Of a DNA stretch of 64,000 bases, positions 11,001 through 23,623 are shown one piece after another. The position numbers and the translations under genes were made by a program. A model generated the notes under the pieces. It did no database searches, was not told where the DNA came from, and was given only the letters and a program-made list of their open reading frames with translations. How positions within the stretch are numbered: position 1 is the first letter of the stretch; each line of letters opens with the position of its first letter. The stretch comes from Sodiomyces alkalinus F11 (taxonomy: Eukaryota; Ascomycota; Sordariomycetes; Glomerellales; Plectosphaerellaceae), in assembly GCF_003711515.1 (NCBI RefSeq), contig NW_021167088.1, positions 12,523 through 76,522 on the forward strand, in the 5' to 3' direction.

Positions 11001-13268
11001 GCTTGGCTGCGTTCGTCTAGCTTCTTCAAAGAGAAGCCGGAGCTGCTTTTCGGCTTCGCCCACCCATTTACTGAGGGCATCCGCTCCTTTGCGCATGTAG
11101 AAAGTGATCTTCCGACCACCAATGCCAACAGAATTGGCGAGAGCTCTGGCCAAGAGAGTTTTACCAGTTCCCGGCGGTCCATGGAACTAGACGCTGGTGA
11201 GCAATTGCCCGGCGTTGTGAGGAAGAAAAGGAAGAAAGAACAAGGAGAAAGGGGAAAAGGAGAAAGGAGAGCTTACCAAGACACCCCGGGGTGGGGTGAC
11301 GTGAAATTTCTGGAAGAGTTCGGGATACAATAGAGGCAGCTGCACCATCTCCTTGAGCTGGTCGATATGACCCTTTAAGCCACCGACTTGGCTGAAGTCC
11401 ACACTCAAATCAACGCCTAAGGGGTCTGCATCGGCCAACGCCTTCTGATTCTTGACCTTCCCAACGTTGGGTGTCGCTCCGAGACCAGTCTCCCCGAGCG
11501 TCTGAGCCAGGCCTGGAAGCAGTGCTGGTGCGGCAGCCGAAGTCGGGGTCATGCCCACATTGCCAGCCATGCCCGACCTGTGGCCCATTTCGTCATCGCT
11601 GCTATCTGATTCAACGCCGCCGGTGGCTCCAGTGCCCCAGGGCCCGCCGAGGAGCGAGCCAATCCCGCCGCCGCCACCAAAGGGGCCGAAGGTGGTGTTG
11701 AGTGGCCGATCCCATGCTTGGCTAGCACCTGCACGGCCGCGACGGCGCGCTGGTGTGGGAGCGGGCTCTTCCCCGACGTCCTCTTCTTCCTCAATGTGGG
11801 CCGCAGTCACGGGGGGCATGAAGTAGTTCATAGGTTTAGCAGCAGCACGGCGCCGCTTTGACACGGTTTCCTGGTAAAGAATGGCAGGAGAGGGTCGCCG
11901 GGCTCGGCGAGACCGCGTGCGTGAGGTTTCTCTGAGATCTTCCAGTTCATCTGCCAGCTCGTCCTTGTCAAGCTCAACTTCGTCATCCAAGTCGGCGCCC
12001 CGGCGAGAGCTTTTGGCGGATCTGCCCTTGGTTCTTCCGCGTGGACCTCGAGGGGTTGGACTGTCAAGGCCAACGTCTTCCTGATTGGCATTTGATGAAT
12101 CGGACATGGCTGCATCCTCGGCAGACTCCTCACCGGGCTCAAAATCGCTACTTGGCTCCTGGGCCGACTTCGACTTTCGAAGGGCAGATCGGCGAGTCAG
12201 TCGACGACTTGGATGTTGGCTTGCTTTCTCTGCTGCGGAGTCCTGGTCGTCGTTTTCCGGGCCGTTGGTTCGTCGCGCTCGGGTGCTACGACCTCTAGTA
12301 ATTGGAACGTCATCCTCGTCTTCTTCTTCCGCCTCGGGTACCACTTCATCGGCCACAGGGGCCTCGCCCGGTGCATCTGCCTCCTCAGCCGGAGCGTCCT
12401 CCATTTCGGCATCCGCAGTGACGTCGGCAGCGACATCCTCGTGGTGGCCGGCTAACTCATCAACCTCTTCGGGCTGATGACCGTTGCTTTCTTGGGTGGC
12501 TTCCTGAATAGTCTCGGGGGGCTTGGCTAGCCCTTTGGCGGCACGGGATGATCGGGTACGAGTTTTGATTTCCGGGCTTCTACTCTTGGAAACCAGACGA
12601 GCATGCCTTCCGGAGTTCGACAGCTCTACTGGTTCTTCATCGGCCTCTACTGTCCGAGAGCGCGTTCTCCTTTGTGGCGCACCAGCCAGCGCCAGCTCCA
12701 ACTTCGACCGGTTGATCTTGAGCTTTACGAGCTTCGTAGGCTGCTGCCCCTTGGGCTTCTCAGGCGGATCCTCGACCTCCACTGCGCTGCTGTTGCGTCG
12801 GGTGTTTTTCCTTGTGGCAGCAGCTGCAACAGGGGAATCGCCGGAATCATCGGCCTTATCTTCCTCCTCCTTATCTTCTTCATTTTCCTCGTCCTCTTCA
12901 TTTTCCCCGTTGTCTTCTTCTTCTTCTTCGTCTTCACTTTCTTCTTCGTACTTCACGGGCTTGGCTGCGGCTCTCCGGGTCTTTCGGCCTGCGGCATTGA
13001 CTGGCAAATCATCATCCTCGTCGTCATCTTCACCGACATCATCCTCAAAGGATTCGTCGGCTTCGCTGTCCGAAATATCGTCATTGTCTTCGATATCTGA
13101 CCCTCGATACCGGTTATTCCTCTTCCGGCTACCTTTGGAACTCTTTAATGAGCGCGAGCGTTTTTTGCTCCTACTCGGCCGATCCACGCCCGGCTCAAAG
13201 TTCTCATCCTCGGGATCAGATTGATTGGGGTCGAAGAAGAACTCTTCTCGCTTTCGCTTGCTTGCCAT
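8080..13268 (-). CDS. YTA7/ATAD2-type AAA ATPase with bromodomain
   Basis: There are four exons: 13268-11277, 11186-10167, 10104-9826 and 9759-8080. All junctions are phase 0, with donors GTAAGC, GTAAGT and GTACGT, and the product is 1656 aa. Yta7/Abo1/ATAD2 proteins are hexameric chromatin ATPases that handle histones H3-H4. About 600 N-terminal residues are acidic and basic low-complexity sequence. AAA1 follows, with Walker A GPPGTGKT formed across the exon 1-2 junction, Walker B IIFFDEIDG and Arg fingers RRPGRFDRE. AAA2 is degenerate (GLVGMGQ in place of Walker A), as in the family. The bromodomain-like region runs from LLNILKVQLQPIMDQINRKY to LYDIKTLAKDAKKIGD. The C-terminus is Ser/Pro-rich and ends in a short coiled region. 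The start MASKRKREEFFFDP matches a nuclear protein. Confidence 0.92.
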
Positions 13269-16205
13269 TTTGGAGTCGTCGAGCGAAACTGGGAAATCTG
13301 TTGGTTATGTGGAGGCCAAGCTGAAGCCGTTGCGACACTTCGGCCTTCCGTTACTGATCCAGGAATCGTAGCCTAGGCAAGCTTCGTGGTCTTAAGATCT
13401 GGGTTCGGTTGGCGGAGCCCCGGGAAGGTGCGATGACTGTACTGGCGGTAATTGACGGAACCGCAAAGGATTGAGGCGAGGTAGGAAGTATCACCAGCCG
13501 AGAGGCTAGAAATCGGGCACCGGTGTGATGACAGGGAATGATGAATGGCGTATTGGAGATCAATCGGGTCGTAGTTATGGTCAGCCATTCAAGGCAAGCG
13601 ACAACTCCATGGGAGGGGTCTGCACGTATTGCCCTTGACCAGTAAGTGAAAGAGCTTTCGAAATGGCAACAAAGTGTCTCAAATGGATAGTGACAATGTA
13701 TCGAGTCGAGTGTGGAATAATAGAATTCTACCTTTGATTGACTAGTCGATGGATGATGGTTGTGAGGGTGGACAGGAAATGAGGCAGGGTTCAGTGGCTG
13801 GTTAACGTGGGTCGAAAATTCCCCTGGTGGATGTCGATGCCGAGTGGCACACAAAGCTGGTATGATGTAGAAGGGAAAGTGAGGCAAAGAAAGAAAGAAG
13901 ATGAAATGAAAGCCGTGTGAAGATAAGCAAGCGTATAGTGACGACCACAGTGCTGTGTCGAAGGGTAGGCACTGACGGTAGTTGAGGGAAATGCCCAGCA
14001 GTTGCAAAAAAGCACAAAACAATCGCGTTGGTTGCGCGGTTGGTTTGTACGGACGTGGAAGGTGTTCAAAGGGGCAGGGAGGAGGAGGAGCGAGGCTTCG
14101 TGTGGGTCTCACGTGCAGAGGAAACCTATGGGTCCGTGTCCCGAAAAAAGATGCTGATTGGCCTATTATGTTCCCTTGGACAGAAAAGCCGGTCAACTAC
14201 GTGGTGTTGCCCCAATTTTTTAGGGGCACTTGCTGAACACAGGACATCGAATTTTAGATTCACAACAATCAAGTTCACAATTGAATGATTCGATTATCTA
14301 TTCCAAATGGATGTTTAAGTGGCCGAACAATGACTTGATCGGTATCAATGGGTAGCAGAAGATTATGCGACTGCATGTTAATAGCCCGCTTAGTGAGTTC
14401 ATGAAATCTCAGCCCGGCGCACTCCATCAAAGACAAGACAGATCAAGCAAAAGCATGCCAGGCACAGCTACCCAGCAGCTCGGGCCAGGACTTGAGGGCT
14501 CATGGATAAGCTTCAATGTTTCCAAGATCAGCCCTACGACAGATGGTCCGAAATCTGGGGTAACGCGTCCTCGTCTCCACGCTCCCCAGCCTCACGATGA
14601 ACCTGATTATGTGGCTGTGCTGCTTAACTAAGCTATGTCCGGTCGGTCGCGGTTTTCAGTGGCTCTTGGTCATGTGATAAATCTATGCACTTACCTACCT
14701 AGGTACTTCGTATTTCTACACGTAAGGTATCCGCATAAAAGGTACCGAGTACGAATACACCACCTGACTTGTTCGCGCGACGCTAATACTGCGTCGGGGC
14801 CGCGATGCACTGACTGCTGACATACCGTTTACAGAACGCGGACCAGGGGAAACAAAGCAACTGCAAGGATATGCCTCCACCACGGCTTATGTCTCTCTCC
14901 CCCGAGATCATCGGTCGACGAATTGGGCGATCTTCCTAGACAAGGTCTTGGCCGTGTGGTCAAACAAACAATTGACGATAAGGCGAGGCCACTCTATCTC
15001 ACCTGAACTGGCGGAAAGGGTTCATCTATGCCATATTTGGTAAACGAACGACATGGCGAGTGCCACTGGCCTCAGCCGAAACCTTGAAATGCCCTCCAAG
15101 AAGAACAAAAACCCATTCGGTCAGACCTTCCTGGGGACGGCCCAGCCCTATGTATACAAGCAACGGTTAGGAATTGCGGACCTTATCGAAATGGCTGATT
15201 TAATTTTAGTGCTGCCTACCTTACCTTAGTGCTACCACGTCCACAGAGTCGTGCTGATTGGCGGTCATCCATCAAATTGTCGTCAAATCCCACCCTGATC
15301 TCCATTCTCTTATTTATCCCTCGTCCACCTCGTATCACATTCATTGGACCAAGAACGAATTACTCCTTTCCCCGAAGAAGGAGGATGGACGGAGGGTCTG
15401 GTTTTTGCCTCGTTTGATGGCCCAACCCAATGGATTAATGCCAAATCACTTATCCAAATCGAGCCCCTGTCAAGGATGGTAAGCGAATGCAAGGGTGGAG
15501 AGAGGCCGGCAAGTTCCTATTCGCATAACCTCCATCCATTTCGAGGCCACCATCGGGTCGGTGTGCAAAAATGGGAAGCACCAGGAACGCATGGTACTAC
15601 GAAGTACGAGGCCCCGCAACTGAGGTCGCACATGTGATGTACACGTTGTATCCACCGGTCCACTTCCCCGCGAGGAGCCAAGCACCGCGGGGAGATCCGG
15701 CGGTGGGTGGGCGATTGATACGAAACCGAAGAAGCATTTAAGAGCCTCGACAGACCCCGAGATGGACGGCATTCGATCTATCTTAGGTATTCAACAAGAC
15801 CGTTGCTCTTCTTCAGTTTCACCAACGGATATTGGTCTACTTTAGCCTACCAATCCAACACCGAACAGCCCCACCACTATCAACAACTCTTGTTCTCAGG
15901 AACCAGTGCTACGTCCTAGGTAGTACTAATATCCATTATTTACTGCGTTGTCTCGGTGTGCCAGTGACGCTTCCCTGTGATGGCACTCTGCTTCCTGCAT
16001 CATATCATCTCCATCTTAGTTGAGTGATTCGGAAGTTAGCTATAGAAGCCGTCCAGTTGCTGTGCACCCAAGCCATCGTGTTTGTTCTCGAGATTGTGAA
16101 GACCATACGTATTATCCGTCGCGTCTTCCACCGTCCCGGCACTTAACATATCCTACTTTCACGTACCAAACCCTTACCTCACTCACAACCATTCCCACCG
16201 CCGCA
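13269..16205. other. 2.9-kb intergenic region
   Basis: No gene is supported. 13351-14196 is open on the minus strand but has no recognisable domain and overlaps the likely 5' leader of the YTA7-like gene. Palindromic AGGTAC words occur at 14691-14707 and 15215-15230. The last 200 bases are pyrimidine-rich and are probably the promoter and leader of the small gene at 16206. Confidence 0.5.
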
Positions 16206-16555
16206 ATGGGTTTCTCCCGAACGTCCCTTCCGGCTCCCATCGTCGTGGAAAAGCAAAAGGTATGGAAAACACATCGCCACCTTTCACCGCCCCCATCCAA
16301 GAGACCAGTGAAACTAACTGCCTGCTGAAGAACCGCACGAGCTCCTACTCGAGCCAGAACACATCCCACTCGTCGGCCTCGATCTCTTCAACAGCTTCAT
16401 CGAAATATCCCGGCGGTGCATCCTCCCCTATCCCACGCCGCAACATGAACGTCTACACCCACTGCGGCCGGCATACCAACGAGTTCCTCTTTGGCGGGCG
16501 ATCCTTCACCGACATGGCCCGCTCCCTCTTTCGCGGTATTAAGCGCGACGACTGA
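16206..16555 (+). CDS. Small spliced protein, 93 aa, unknown function
   Basis: The proposed exons are 16206-16259 and 16331-16555, separated by a 71-bp intron with donor GTATGG, branch-like CTAAC at about 16314 and acceptor AAG. Splicing is phase 0 and joins MGFSRTSLPAPIVVEKQK to NRTSSYSSQNTSHSS. The middle is Ser/Thr-rich. The C-terminus has a compact, protein-like motif with Cys, His and aromatic residues (NVYTHCGRHTNEFLFGGRSF) and ends in FRGIKRDD. The ATG has a good context (CCGCAATGG). I think similar short fungal proteins with a C-G-R-H, F-L-F-G-G tail exist, but I cannot confirm it. The alternative is an unspliced frame from 16262 with a different N-terminus. Confidence 0.55.
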
Positions 16556-18171
16556 AAGTCGCACTGAACTCCGCCATCGCCTGGTCTCCCGGCTTATCAT
16601 ATTGATTGAGTGGGGATAGCCGAGCGAGACGCACCAACCTTTACACGGTATACCAGCCGTCCCTTGAAAGGACAACTGCTGCCGCAGCCTGGAGCATTGG
16701 CCGGTCCAATCCTATACCAAGGAAGACCAGCCATTGCGATTCGACCGGGAATTATCAAAACGCCAGACAAGATTGCAAGCGACCCCGTCGTTGGCTATTC
16801 GTCGGGAGACGCTCCTTGCACATCCTAACGACGGTGCAGAGGTGTGCCAAGACGTCGCCGTTCATAAGGGAAAGGCCACGGCATGTCTCTTCCCCGCGAT
16901 CGGAACCGGAAAAGGGTGTCCCTGGCTTTGACAGGATTTGGCTTCATCCCATGTCCCACGTCGGGCCCGCTAGACGTTGAGACATTCCCTTTGATCCCGT
17001 CCCCTCCTACTCTGGGAGACTGGTACGGAAATTTCTTGTTTCTCTCGCCATGAGAGAAGCCCGATGGCGCAATAGTTTGGGATAACGTGGTGTTGGTACT
17101 GCTTTGCTCAATGTATAATGTGTTGTCACTCTTGTGCCACATGCTTTTGCGAAGAGAACCTGAAGATGGAAATAGTTGATAGTACTTTTACAAGGCACAA
17201 GATACCCAGAATAGAGACGTATACCCAGGAGGCAATGTCCATAGTGGCTGAGACACAGTTCAACGCCATCACTTAGGGGGGACACCCACTTGGATTCTAT
17301 ACCCATATATGCCCCTGCCTTCGAAATGGGACGGCATCCGAGTCGACTTTCAAAGTTTGCCCCTTTCTGTAACAACCTTTGCGTAGCCACGACTCCTCTC
17401 CTCGTTCAATGTGTGGTCGGAAGGCTGCCACCACCGAGGGCTCGTGATGGAGAGACACTGTCGGAAAACCCCACAAGTACACCTGGTCCCAGCCGGTTGT
17501 TTGGATCGAATTATGCATTAAATTAGGTGTAAAGTAAGGCGTCGTCAACGGGTGAAAGAACAGAGCTGCTCTTGTCCAGGAGGAATTTCCAAGTACTAGA
17601 GTTGCCAGGAGGTGGGTTTGCTCGGCGGACCGACGACACTCGAGGCGGCTCGGAGCGCGAGGCAAAAATTACACACTGCAATCTCCTCTTGCTTGGAACC
17701 CAGCGGGGCTTGTTTATATTTTCCATAAAAGAGTGGAATGCAGGACGTCAAAGCACGTTGACTCAGTATGACCAAGGACGGACCACCAGCAGGCCACCGA
17801 TTCAGTTCGCGGCTCCGCTGACACATCGCGAATGGCATCGCCCTGTTAGGCAGCGAAGTGTAAGGTAGTCAATCGACATTACAAACAGTATGCGTCCAAA
17901 ATATGTAGAGGACCCGGTCACGGACTCCACCACGGGATCGTTTGCTTGCTCCGGTTCTGCGTCGTTCTGTACCTATACTCTGGTCTTCGCTTTGCCTTGC
18001 GACTAGGTACTCCTGAAATTGCAGTTCCTGGGCGCCCGATATTGATATCCGATACCTTACTTCATGTATACCTTAACATGCATGATTGGCAGCTGTGAGG
18101 CTCTTGTTCCTGTCGTTGGTCGACTAGGAGGCATCGTGATCCCGCTATCCAACTTAGCTCGCATACGCATA
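16556..18171. other. 1.6-kb intergenic region
   Basis: Several open frames of 60-130 codons occur on both strands, but none has coding-like composition or a family motif. Nothing else was recognised. Confidence 0.5.
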
Positions 18172-18906
18172 TCATGGCATTGGTTTCATACCTTCGTCTC
18201 TCACTTCCTGTAGTAGCTCGTTGGCTGTTGCGTACTCGCCTCTCCAGCAATTGGAGACAACAGTGCGCAACGCGGGTAGATGATCCAAGGAAGGGAAGTC
18301 TCCTGACCTGATGGCTCTCTCCACCTCATTACTCTTTCGGCCCTCGAAGGGATTCTTCCCAGTCATAATTTCAAAGAAAGTGCTGCCCAGAGCAAAAATC
18401 TCACTCTGGATCGACGGCTCCTCAGCATCAGGGTGAGAGTGGCTGGTCCCATACCACCCAAAGGGCTCTTTCTCATCAATCGAAGATCCTGCAAAGTCGC
18501 CAAGAAGAGCATTGCAGCTAGCATCCAGGAAAATGTTGTCATATGAGATGTCGCAATGGAATATCCCCTTCGAGTGCAGGAAAGAGATTGCTTCTGTCAC
18601 TTGTTCCGCCCAAAGTAATCTCATGGCCAGCGGGGGCATGTTGTGCGAACAGTCCAGGTACTGTCGAACTGTGCCGTGAGAGGCAAATTGCAAGAGCACA
18701 CTTGCTTCGAATGTGCCATAGTATGGGAGAATTGACTTGTGCCGACCGAGGCGTTCATATATGGCAACCTCCCTGTCTCTTTCATCTGGATTAGTGTAGC
18801 ACTTGGCGACAGCATCCACCCGGAGCACCCAGGATGACAAGCCCGTGCCAACGATGGCATTATCGTCTATCCGAGGCGGTATATCAACTCGAACGACCCG
18901 TTCCAT
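18172..18906 (-). CDS. Degenerate protein-kinase-like protein
   Basis: The 244-aa single-exon frame covers most of a kinase fold. It has a short Gly loop (VGTGLSSWV), a VAK beta-3 lysine (DAVAKCY), an alpha-C Glu (REVAIYERL), a catalytic loop HCDISYDNIFLD with Cys in place of the HRD Arg, and a metal motif DFA in place of DFG. A C-lobe with SEIFALGSTFFEIMTGKNPF follows. Lys, Glu, both Asp and Asn are present, so weak activity is possible. It is shorter than a normal kinase. A possible donor (GTATGA) at the last codons suggests the true C-terminus may be spliced differently. Such HCD/DFA kinases form expanded fungal families of unknown role. It is the last gene before the repeat block, about 540 bp away. 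Confidence 0.72.
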   Translation of the reverse strand: MERVVRVDIPPRIDDNAIVGTGLSSWVLRVDAVAKCYTNPDERDREVAIYERLGRHKSILPYYGTFEASVLLQFASHGTVRQYLDCSHNMPPLAMRLLWAEQVTEAISFLHSKGIFHCDISYDNIFLDASCNALLGDFAGSSIDEKEPFGWYGTSHSHPDAEEPSIQSEIFALGSTFFEIMTGKNPFEGRKSNEVERAIRSGDFPSLDHLPALRTVVSNCWRGEYATANELLQEVRDEGMKPMP

Positions 18907-19444
18907 GTTTACATGTCATCGGCATGGCAACAAAAGCGCGGCGTCTTTCGCGTTCGGCGCGGTTTGCCGTTCGTGTCGTGTGGATTTTGGTGAGGAGGGG
19001 AATATATGTGCTGCAATGTGCCAATGGCTCAATAAATCATGCTCACCTTTCATACTAAGAGAGAGCTTTGACGCACCTACCCAGGCCACCAGTTTCGATT
19101 TCAAGTGGTGGACGGGTTGTGAATGCTCTGTTCAATCCGAATTGCGAACAGGGGGAGGCATTAGGCGGGATGTCACGTGTTCGGCTAAGTAGATGTCAGG
19201 AAGTCTTGGTGGCTGGTGACGGTATCAGCATTCATGAGACGACTTGAACTGGCACCCAGACACCCCGTACACAAGAACCCTACGAAAAACTTCGTCCTAG
19301 CAAAGCACCTGATTGCGAGAAAATCCACATGAGGCCCGAGTCGGATTGTTCCACCACAATCCCTGTCAACCCGCGAAGAAAAGCCGGATCCTTTCGGAAG
19401 AGTCTCTGCCGTCTTTAACAGTCAGATATAAAACGACTGCTAAG
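18907..19444. other. Flank between kinase-like gene and repeat block
   Basis: Composition is normal and nothing shows RIP decay, so the RIP-mutated region starts sharply at the element. No gene was recognised. Confidence 0.5.
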
Positions 19445-19458
19445 AATAATGACGTTAT
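19445..19458. repeat. Target-site duplication, left copy
   Basis: AATAATGACGTTAT occurs here and again at 31585-31598, exactly at the two ends of the LINE-like block. Perfect 14-bp identity at both edges is the mark of target-primed retrotransposition. Confidence 0.82.
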
Positions 19459-22400
19459 TATTATTATTATTATTCTTACTCCGCTATCCTATCTAATCTG
19501 TAGGAGCCTATTCAGACTATACGGTCCTTCTCGGGTGGCTATAGAGGGGAAAAACCCAGGGCCCCGGGGGAAAAACCTCTATACTTATCCTTAGTTAGAG
19601 TAGTGCCTTAGCGGGGCTAACGTGGCCCCGGTTTACCCCGTCTACGTATCTGGATTATACCTTTAGGCTAATGGCTAACGGGAAGGGTAGTAGGCTATAG
19701 TTCGGGTTAGCCTAGGCCGGTTATTAGTAATAGGGCGGGGGTCGAAAGGGTGCCGCGGGGTCTCTGCCATGTAGCGGCCGCGGTATACTAATATCGGTCT
19801 CCTTATATCCCCGGGGCCGCGCCTATTATTCCTTCTATTTAATTAATAAAGAAAAGACGAGGCAGGCGTTCCTGCTGCCTAAAAAAAGGGGGGGGGGGGG
19901 GGCCTTTTATATCCGGCGGTAGGTAGGAAGGATAGGGCTCCGCCTATACCCGAAAAAATAGTAGATAGATAATAGAATTTAAGGTCCTTTTCCTTTTCCT
20001 CTTTTCCTTCCTATAACGCTATAGAGCACGTTATAGGTATCCCCCGTTATATTCCCGCTTACGGCCTTAAAGGCTTACCGTCGCGGCGTCGTGCTAACTA
20101 ATAATATCTTCTAGTTTTCCTGCTCTTAATTTATAATTTCCTTAGTTAGAACTAGTACGTGGTGGTTTATAGGTAGCGTGGCGGTGGCGTGGGGTTAACT
20201 AGGTAGTATAATAGTAGTAGTAATAATAATCTTAATATTAACTGTAAATAAAAGCATAATATAAGTGTCTCTATATCGTGGCGGTATCATAGTAGTAGTA
20301 TACTAATAACCGTAGATATCTCCCTTTAGTAACAATAATAACCGGTATAAGTAAAGTACTATTCGAGTTATACCGTATATATATCTTAGTAGTGCCGAAG
20401 TGGTGTTATAGTGGCTAACCTATAGTAGTTACCTCTATTATAGTACGCGTCTAGGTAGCTACCCGGATAACGTTTCCGCCTACGCTAATACTACCGGCAC
20501 CGGTGCCGTATACTTTTAATACGCTAATAGCCGGCGCCCCTATAAGGATATAAGCCGTTACTATACCGTGGTGGTGCTATCGGTGTATCGAGGCGATCTA
20601 ACTAGTCGATAAATCCCCCCCGCTACGAAGAAATAGTAATAGCATCTTATTAACGCTTATAGTCTTTATATATCGGTAAAGGCTACTAGTGGCGACGGTA
20701 TCGCTATAGTAAGTGGTCTCCTTACGGTATCGCGGTAGCGCCTTACTAATAACTTATTAGGCTAAGGAGCGCCTAAAGACGGCGGCTTTATCCTTTAAAC
20801 GGGCTATCTCTCGGGCGTTACTTTCCGGTCGCGGCTATAGCGGCACCTTATCGGTAGAGGCGACCTTATAGGATATCCTCCGCCGTGTCCGCTATATAGA
20901 GGCGATAGTAGGTATCCTAATAGATAACTATATACGTGGTCTCTTTTCGGTTCCGCTACGGCGCCTCCGCGATAGCAGAATAGCTAACCGGTTCTAGGAC
21001 CTTAAGTATATCGAGAGCGGTATTAGTGCCTTTAAGGGAGGTAAGGACAGGGCTAGCGAGGAGTAAAAAGGGGGGAGGGCTACGGCCCGATAACGCTTCG
21101 ATACCGCTAGGGTCCCGGCTAGTAAGGCCCCTATTTAATACTAACTAGGTCGTTATATCACTTCTTCCCCGCTATAGTGCCACTGTATTCTTATAGGCTT
21201 CTATAACTTTAAGGGTAAGGCGGAAGTCGTTAAGCCTTTTCCATTATAGGAACTATTTAGCTATCGCCCTGGCTTCGGTATTATAGTCTAGTGCGTCGTA
21301 TAAATCCCCTCTAGTTATAAGTGGCCTCCCCACGGCACCGAAATGCTCCCTACGCTCTTCCTCGGTCACGTCCTAGCACTAGAGTATTATATACTCCGCT
21401 ATTTCTGCTCCTCCGTTACTATAGGGGCACCGCGTTATTAGAAATCCCGGCACCCTCGCTTTTACTAAGAAGGCTTATAGGCCTAGCTTTTCTAATCTGA
21501 TTTAGGTAAGTGCGGCGCTTTATAGCTTTAGTAGTCCTCTATATTTCCGGAGGGAGTATTATATCGGGGGGCGGCTTAGTACTGCTACGGTATAGGTATA
21601 CGGTCTCCGTGCCTCTACCTAGGTTTAACCCTAGTCCCTTATAAGGGTTTTCCTCGGGGCCGTGTTTCCGGTCTAGGTTATTAGGGTATTAAGCTAGGCT
21701 ATCCACGCGAGGGCCGCGTGGGTCCTATAGTATCGATTCGGTGCCGCTAGGGCTCTTACTACGGCGTATACTCTAGCTAGTATCTTATCTTCGGTTCCCT
21801 CCTCTTATATCCGGCGGACCTTCCGGGTAATAAGGCTTAAGAGGTATAGGTTAAGGGGGGGGATAAAGGTCTCCTTTTTAAGGACCCTAACCGGCGTGGC
21901 TTTATAGGCTCCGGCCACTAATCGGAGGCACCGGTTCTATACCGTTATAAGTGCCGCGGCGGGGCCTTTCCAGGGGCTAGCCCCTATCTTATAGACGGCC
22001 GAGACGTAGTAGGCGATTATTAGCCGTATTACTATAAGGTATAGCCTTCTTACGTCTACGAAGCTATACCCCTACGCTACCGCGCTAAGCCTAAAGAGGG
22101 CGTATATTTAGGTGGCTAGTCGGCTCTTTACCTTTTTAGTGTTTTATCGGAAGCGAGCTTCTTATTAAGCTAAACGCCTAAGAACTTTATCGCCTCCGTT
22201 ACCGGTACCGAAATAGTATTAAGGGGGAGCGGGGTAGGTAAGGGTTAGCGTGACTTCGTGAAGGGGATATAAATACACTTAGCTAGTTTAAACTATAGTT
22301 TACTCGCTATCTCTTAATCTAGGTATATCCGCCACGTGTTGGTAAGGCGTTACCGCGTTTACGCCTCTATCCTGCCGAAGGCGATAATATTCGTGTTATC

Positions 22401-23198
22401 GGTAAAACCTACTACCGTCGTCTTAAGGACCCTTTCTAGTTCTTCGTATAGAGTAGAGATATAGAGGATAAAAAGGCTAGGAGAGATTAGGGAGCCTTAC
22501 GGTATACTACTATAAAGGTACTACGGGGGGGCCGTTTTACTATTAAGTAATAACTAAGCTATACGGTCTTAGAGGAAGCTACTAATTAGGGTAATAAGCT
22601 ACCGGGGGAAGCCTTTCCTTTTTAGCACTCTAAGGAGGCGAGAACAGGGGATAGTATCGAAAGCGCCTTTAATATCTAGTTAAAGTATTAAAGCGGTGCC
22701 GCTATAGGCCTAGCTCGCCCTTATAGCCTCTATAACTCTTTATACTACCGTCTTTATACTTCGCCGTATCCGGTTACCTATTTATCCCTCCGGGAGAAGC
22801 CGTTACTCCTCCGCTACGGTTATAATCCGGTTAGCTAGTATCCCCTTAAGGACCTTACCTATTATACTAAGGAGTAATATCGGTCGCTAGCCTTTTACTA
22901 TCCCGTAGTCGGCCGGCGGCCGGCCTTCCTTCTTAAGGACTACCACGGTAGTATAGCGGTACCTTTTCGGGTAGTAGCTCGCTTCGAGGCACGCTATAAA
23001 GATAGCACTAAGTCTTTAGTATAGGGGGGGTCTATACGCTTTTAGGAGCCCTGCTAGGAGTCTATCGGGTCTTAGTACCGCCTAGGGTTTTATTTTCTTA
23101 AGGCGCCCCTATACGTCCGCTACGGTAATATCTTAGCGGATATCCTACCCGGGGGGGAATTCCGCGCCTAAGGGCCTAGGGGCGGTGGGGAGGGGGGG
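19459..23198 (-). pseudogene. LINE ORF2, reverse-transcriptase half
   Basis: Minus-strand translation near 22480-22510 reads GIP-stop-GSPLISPSLFILYIS, the reverse-transcriptase strand before the active site, with Gln changed to TAA. Near 22375-22415 it reads VVGFTDNTNIIAF, where active-site GFTDDTN has become D-N through GAC-to-AAC. A CX2C/RNase H region was looked for further downstream (toward 19459) and was not identified with confidence. The 3' end carries a TTATTATTATT tract (AAT on the element strand) next to the target-site duplication. A G14 run lies at about 19887. Confidence 0.8.
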
Positions 23199-23623
23199 TA
23201 ATATGCCCTATCCGGGCACGACTCTGGCTAGCCAGCACTATAGGACCTAGACGGATCTAGGATTTAATATACCCTATCCGGGCATAATTCTAGCTAGCTA
23301 GTACTATCGGACCTAGGGAACCCAGGATTTAAAGGGTGACCTTTACTATAGTAAAAGAGGTGTAATAAAGATATCTTCGTCTAATTAAGGGGGCGCGCCC
23401 CCGGGACTTAAGTATTCCACGGGTAAACCCCGTGGAATCCTCGGCTCCTACGTATAAGAACCCGGGGGATTCCCCGGTATTCACTAATTATACCCTAGGG
23501 AAGCTATAGTATACCCTAAAGGTACCTATAGCGTACTCTGTAGGTACTATAGTATAAGCTATAGTACCGCTAGGGTACCCCGTGGTACGCCCTGGTATTC
23601 CCGGTTAAATCTAGGGCGTATTA
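23199..23623 (-). repeat. LTR copy A (3' LTR if the element is minus-strand)
   Basis: This copy is 425 bp and matches the copy at 28267 over its full length. I count about 24 differences by eye, all but one transitions, and this copy holds the T or A state at roughly three quarters of them. It is therefore the more strongly decayed copy. Confidence 0.88.

Noticed and set aside
12523..13224. Ser-rich plus-strand frame of 233 codons
   Set aside because: It is the antisense of acidic Glu/Asp repeats in the YTA7-like protein.
13351..14196. 281-codon minus-strand frame upstream of the YTA7-like gene
   Set aside because: No domain, unusual composition, and it lies in the expected promoter and leader of the YTA7-like gene.
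19887..19904. Long G run considered as a telomeric or quadruplex element
   Set aside because: Single homopolymer within the LINE relic with no repeat structure around it.
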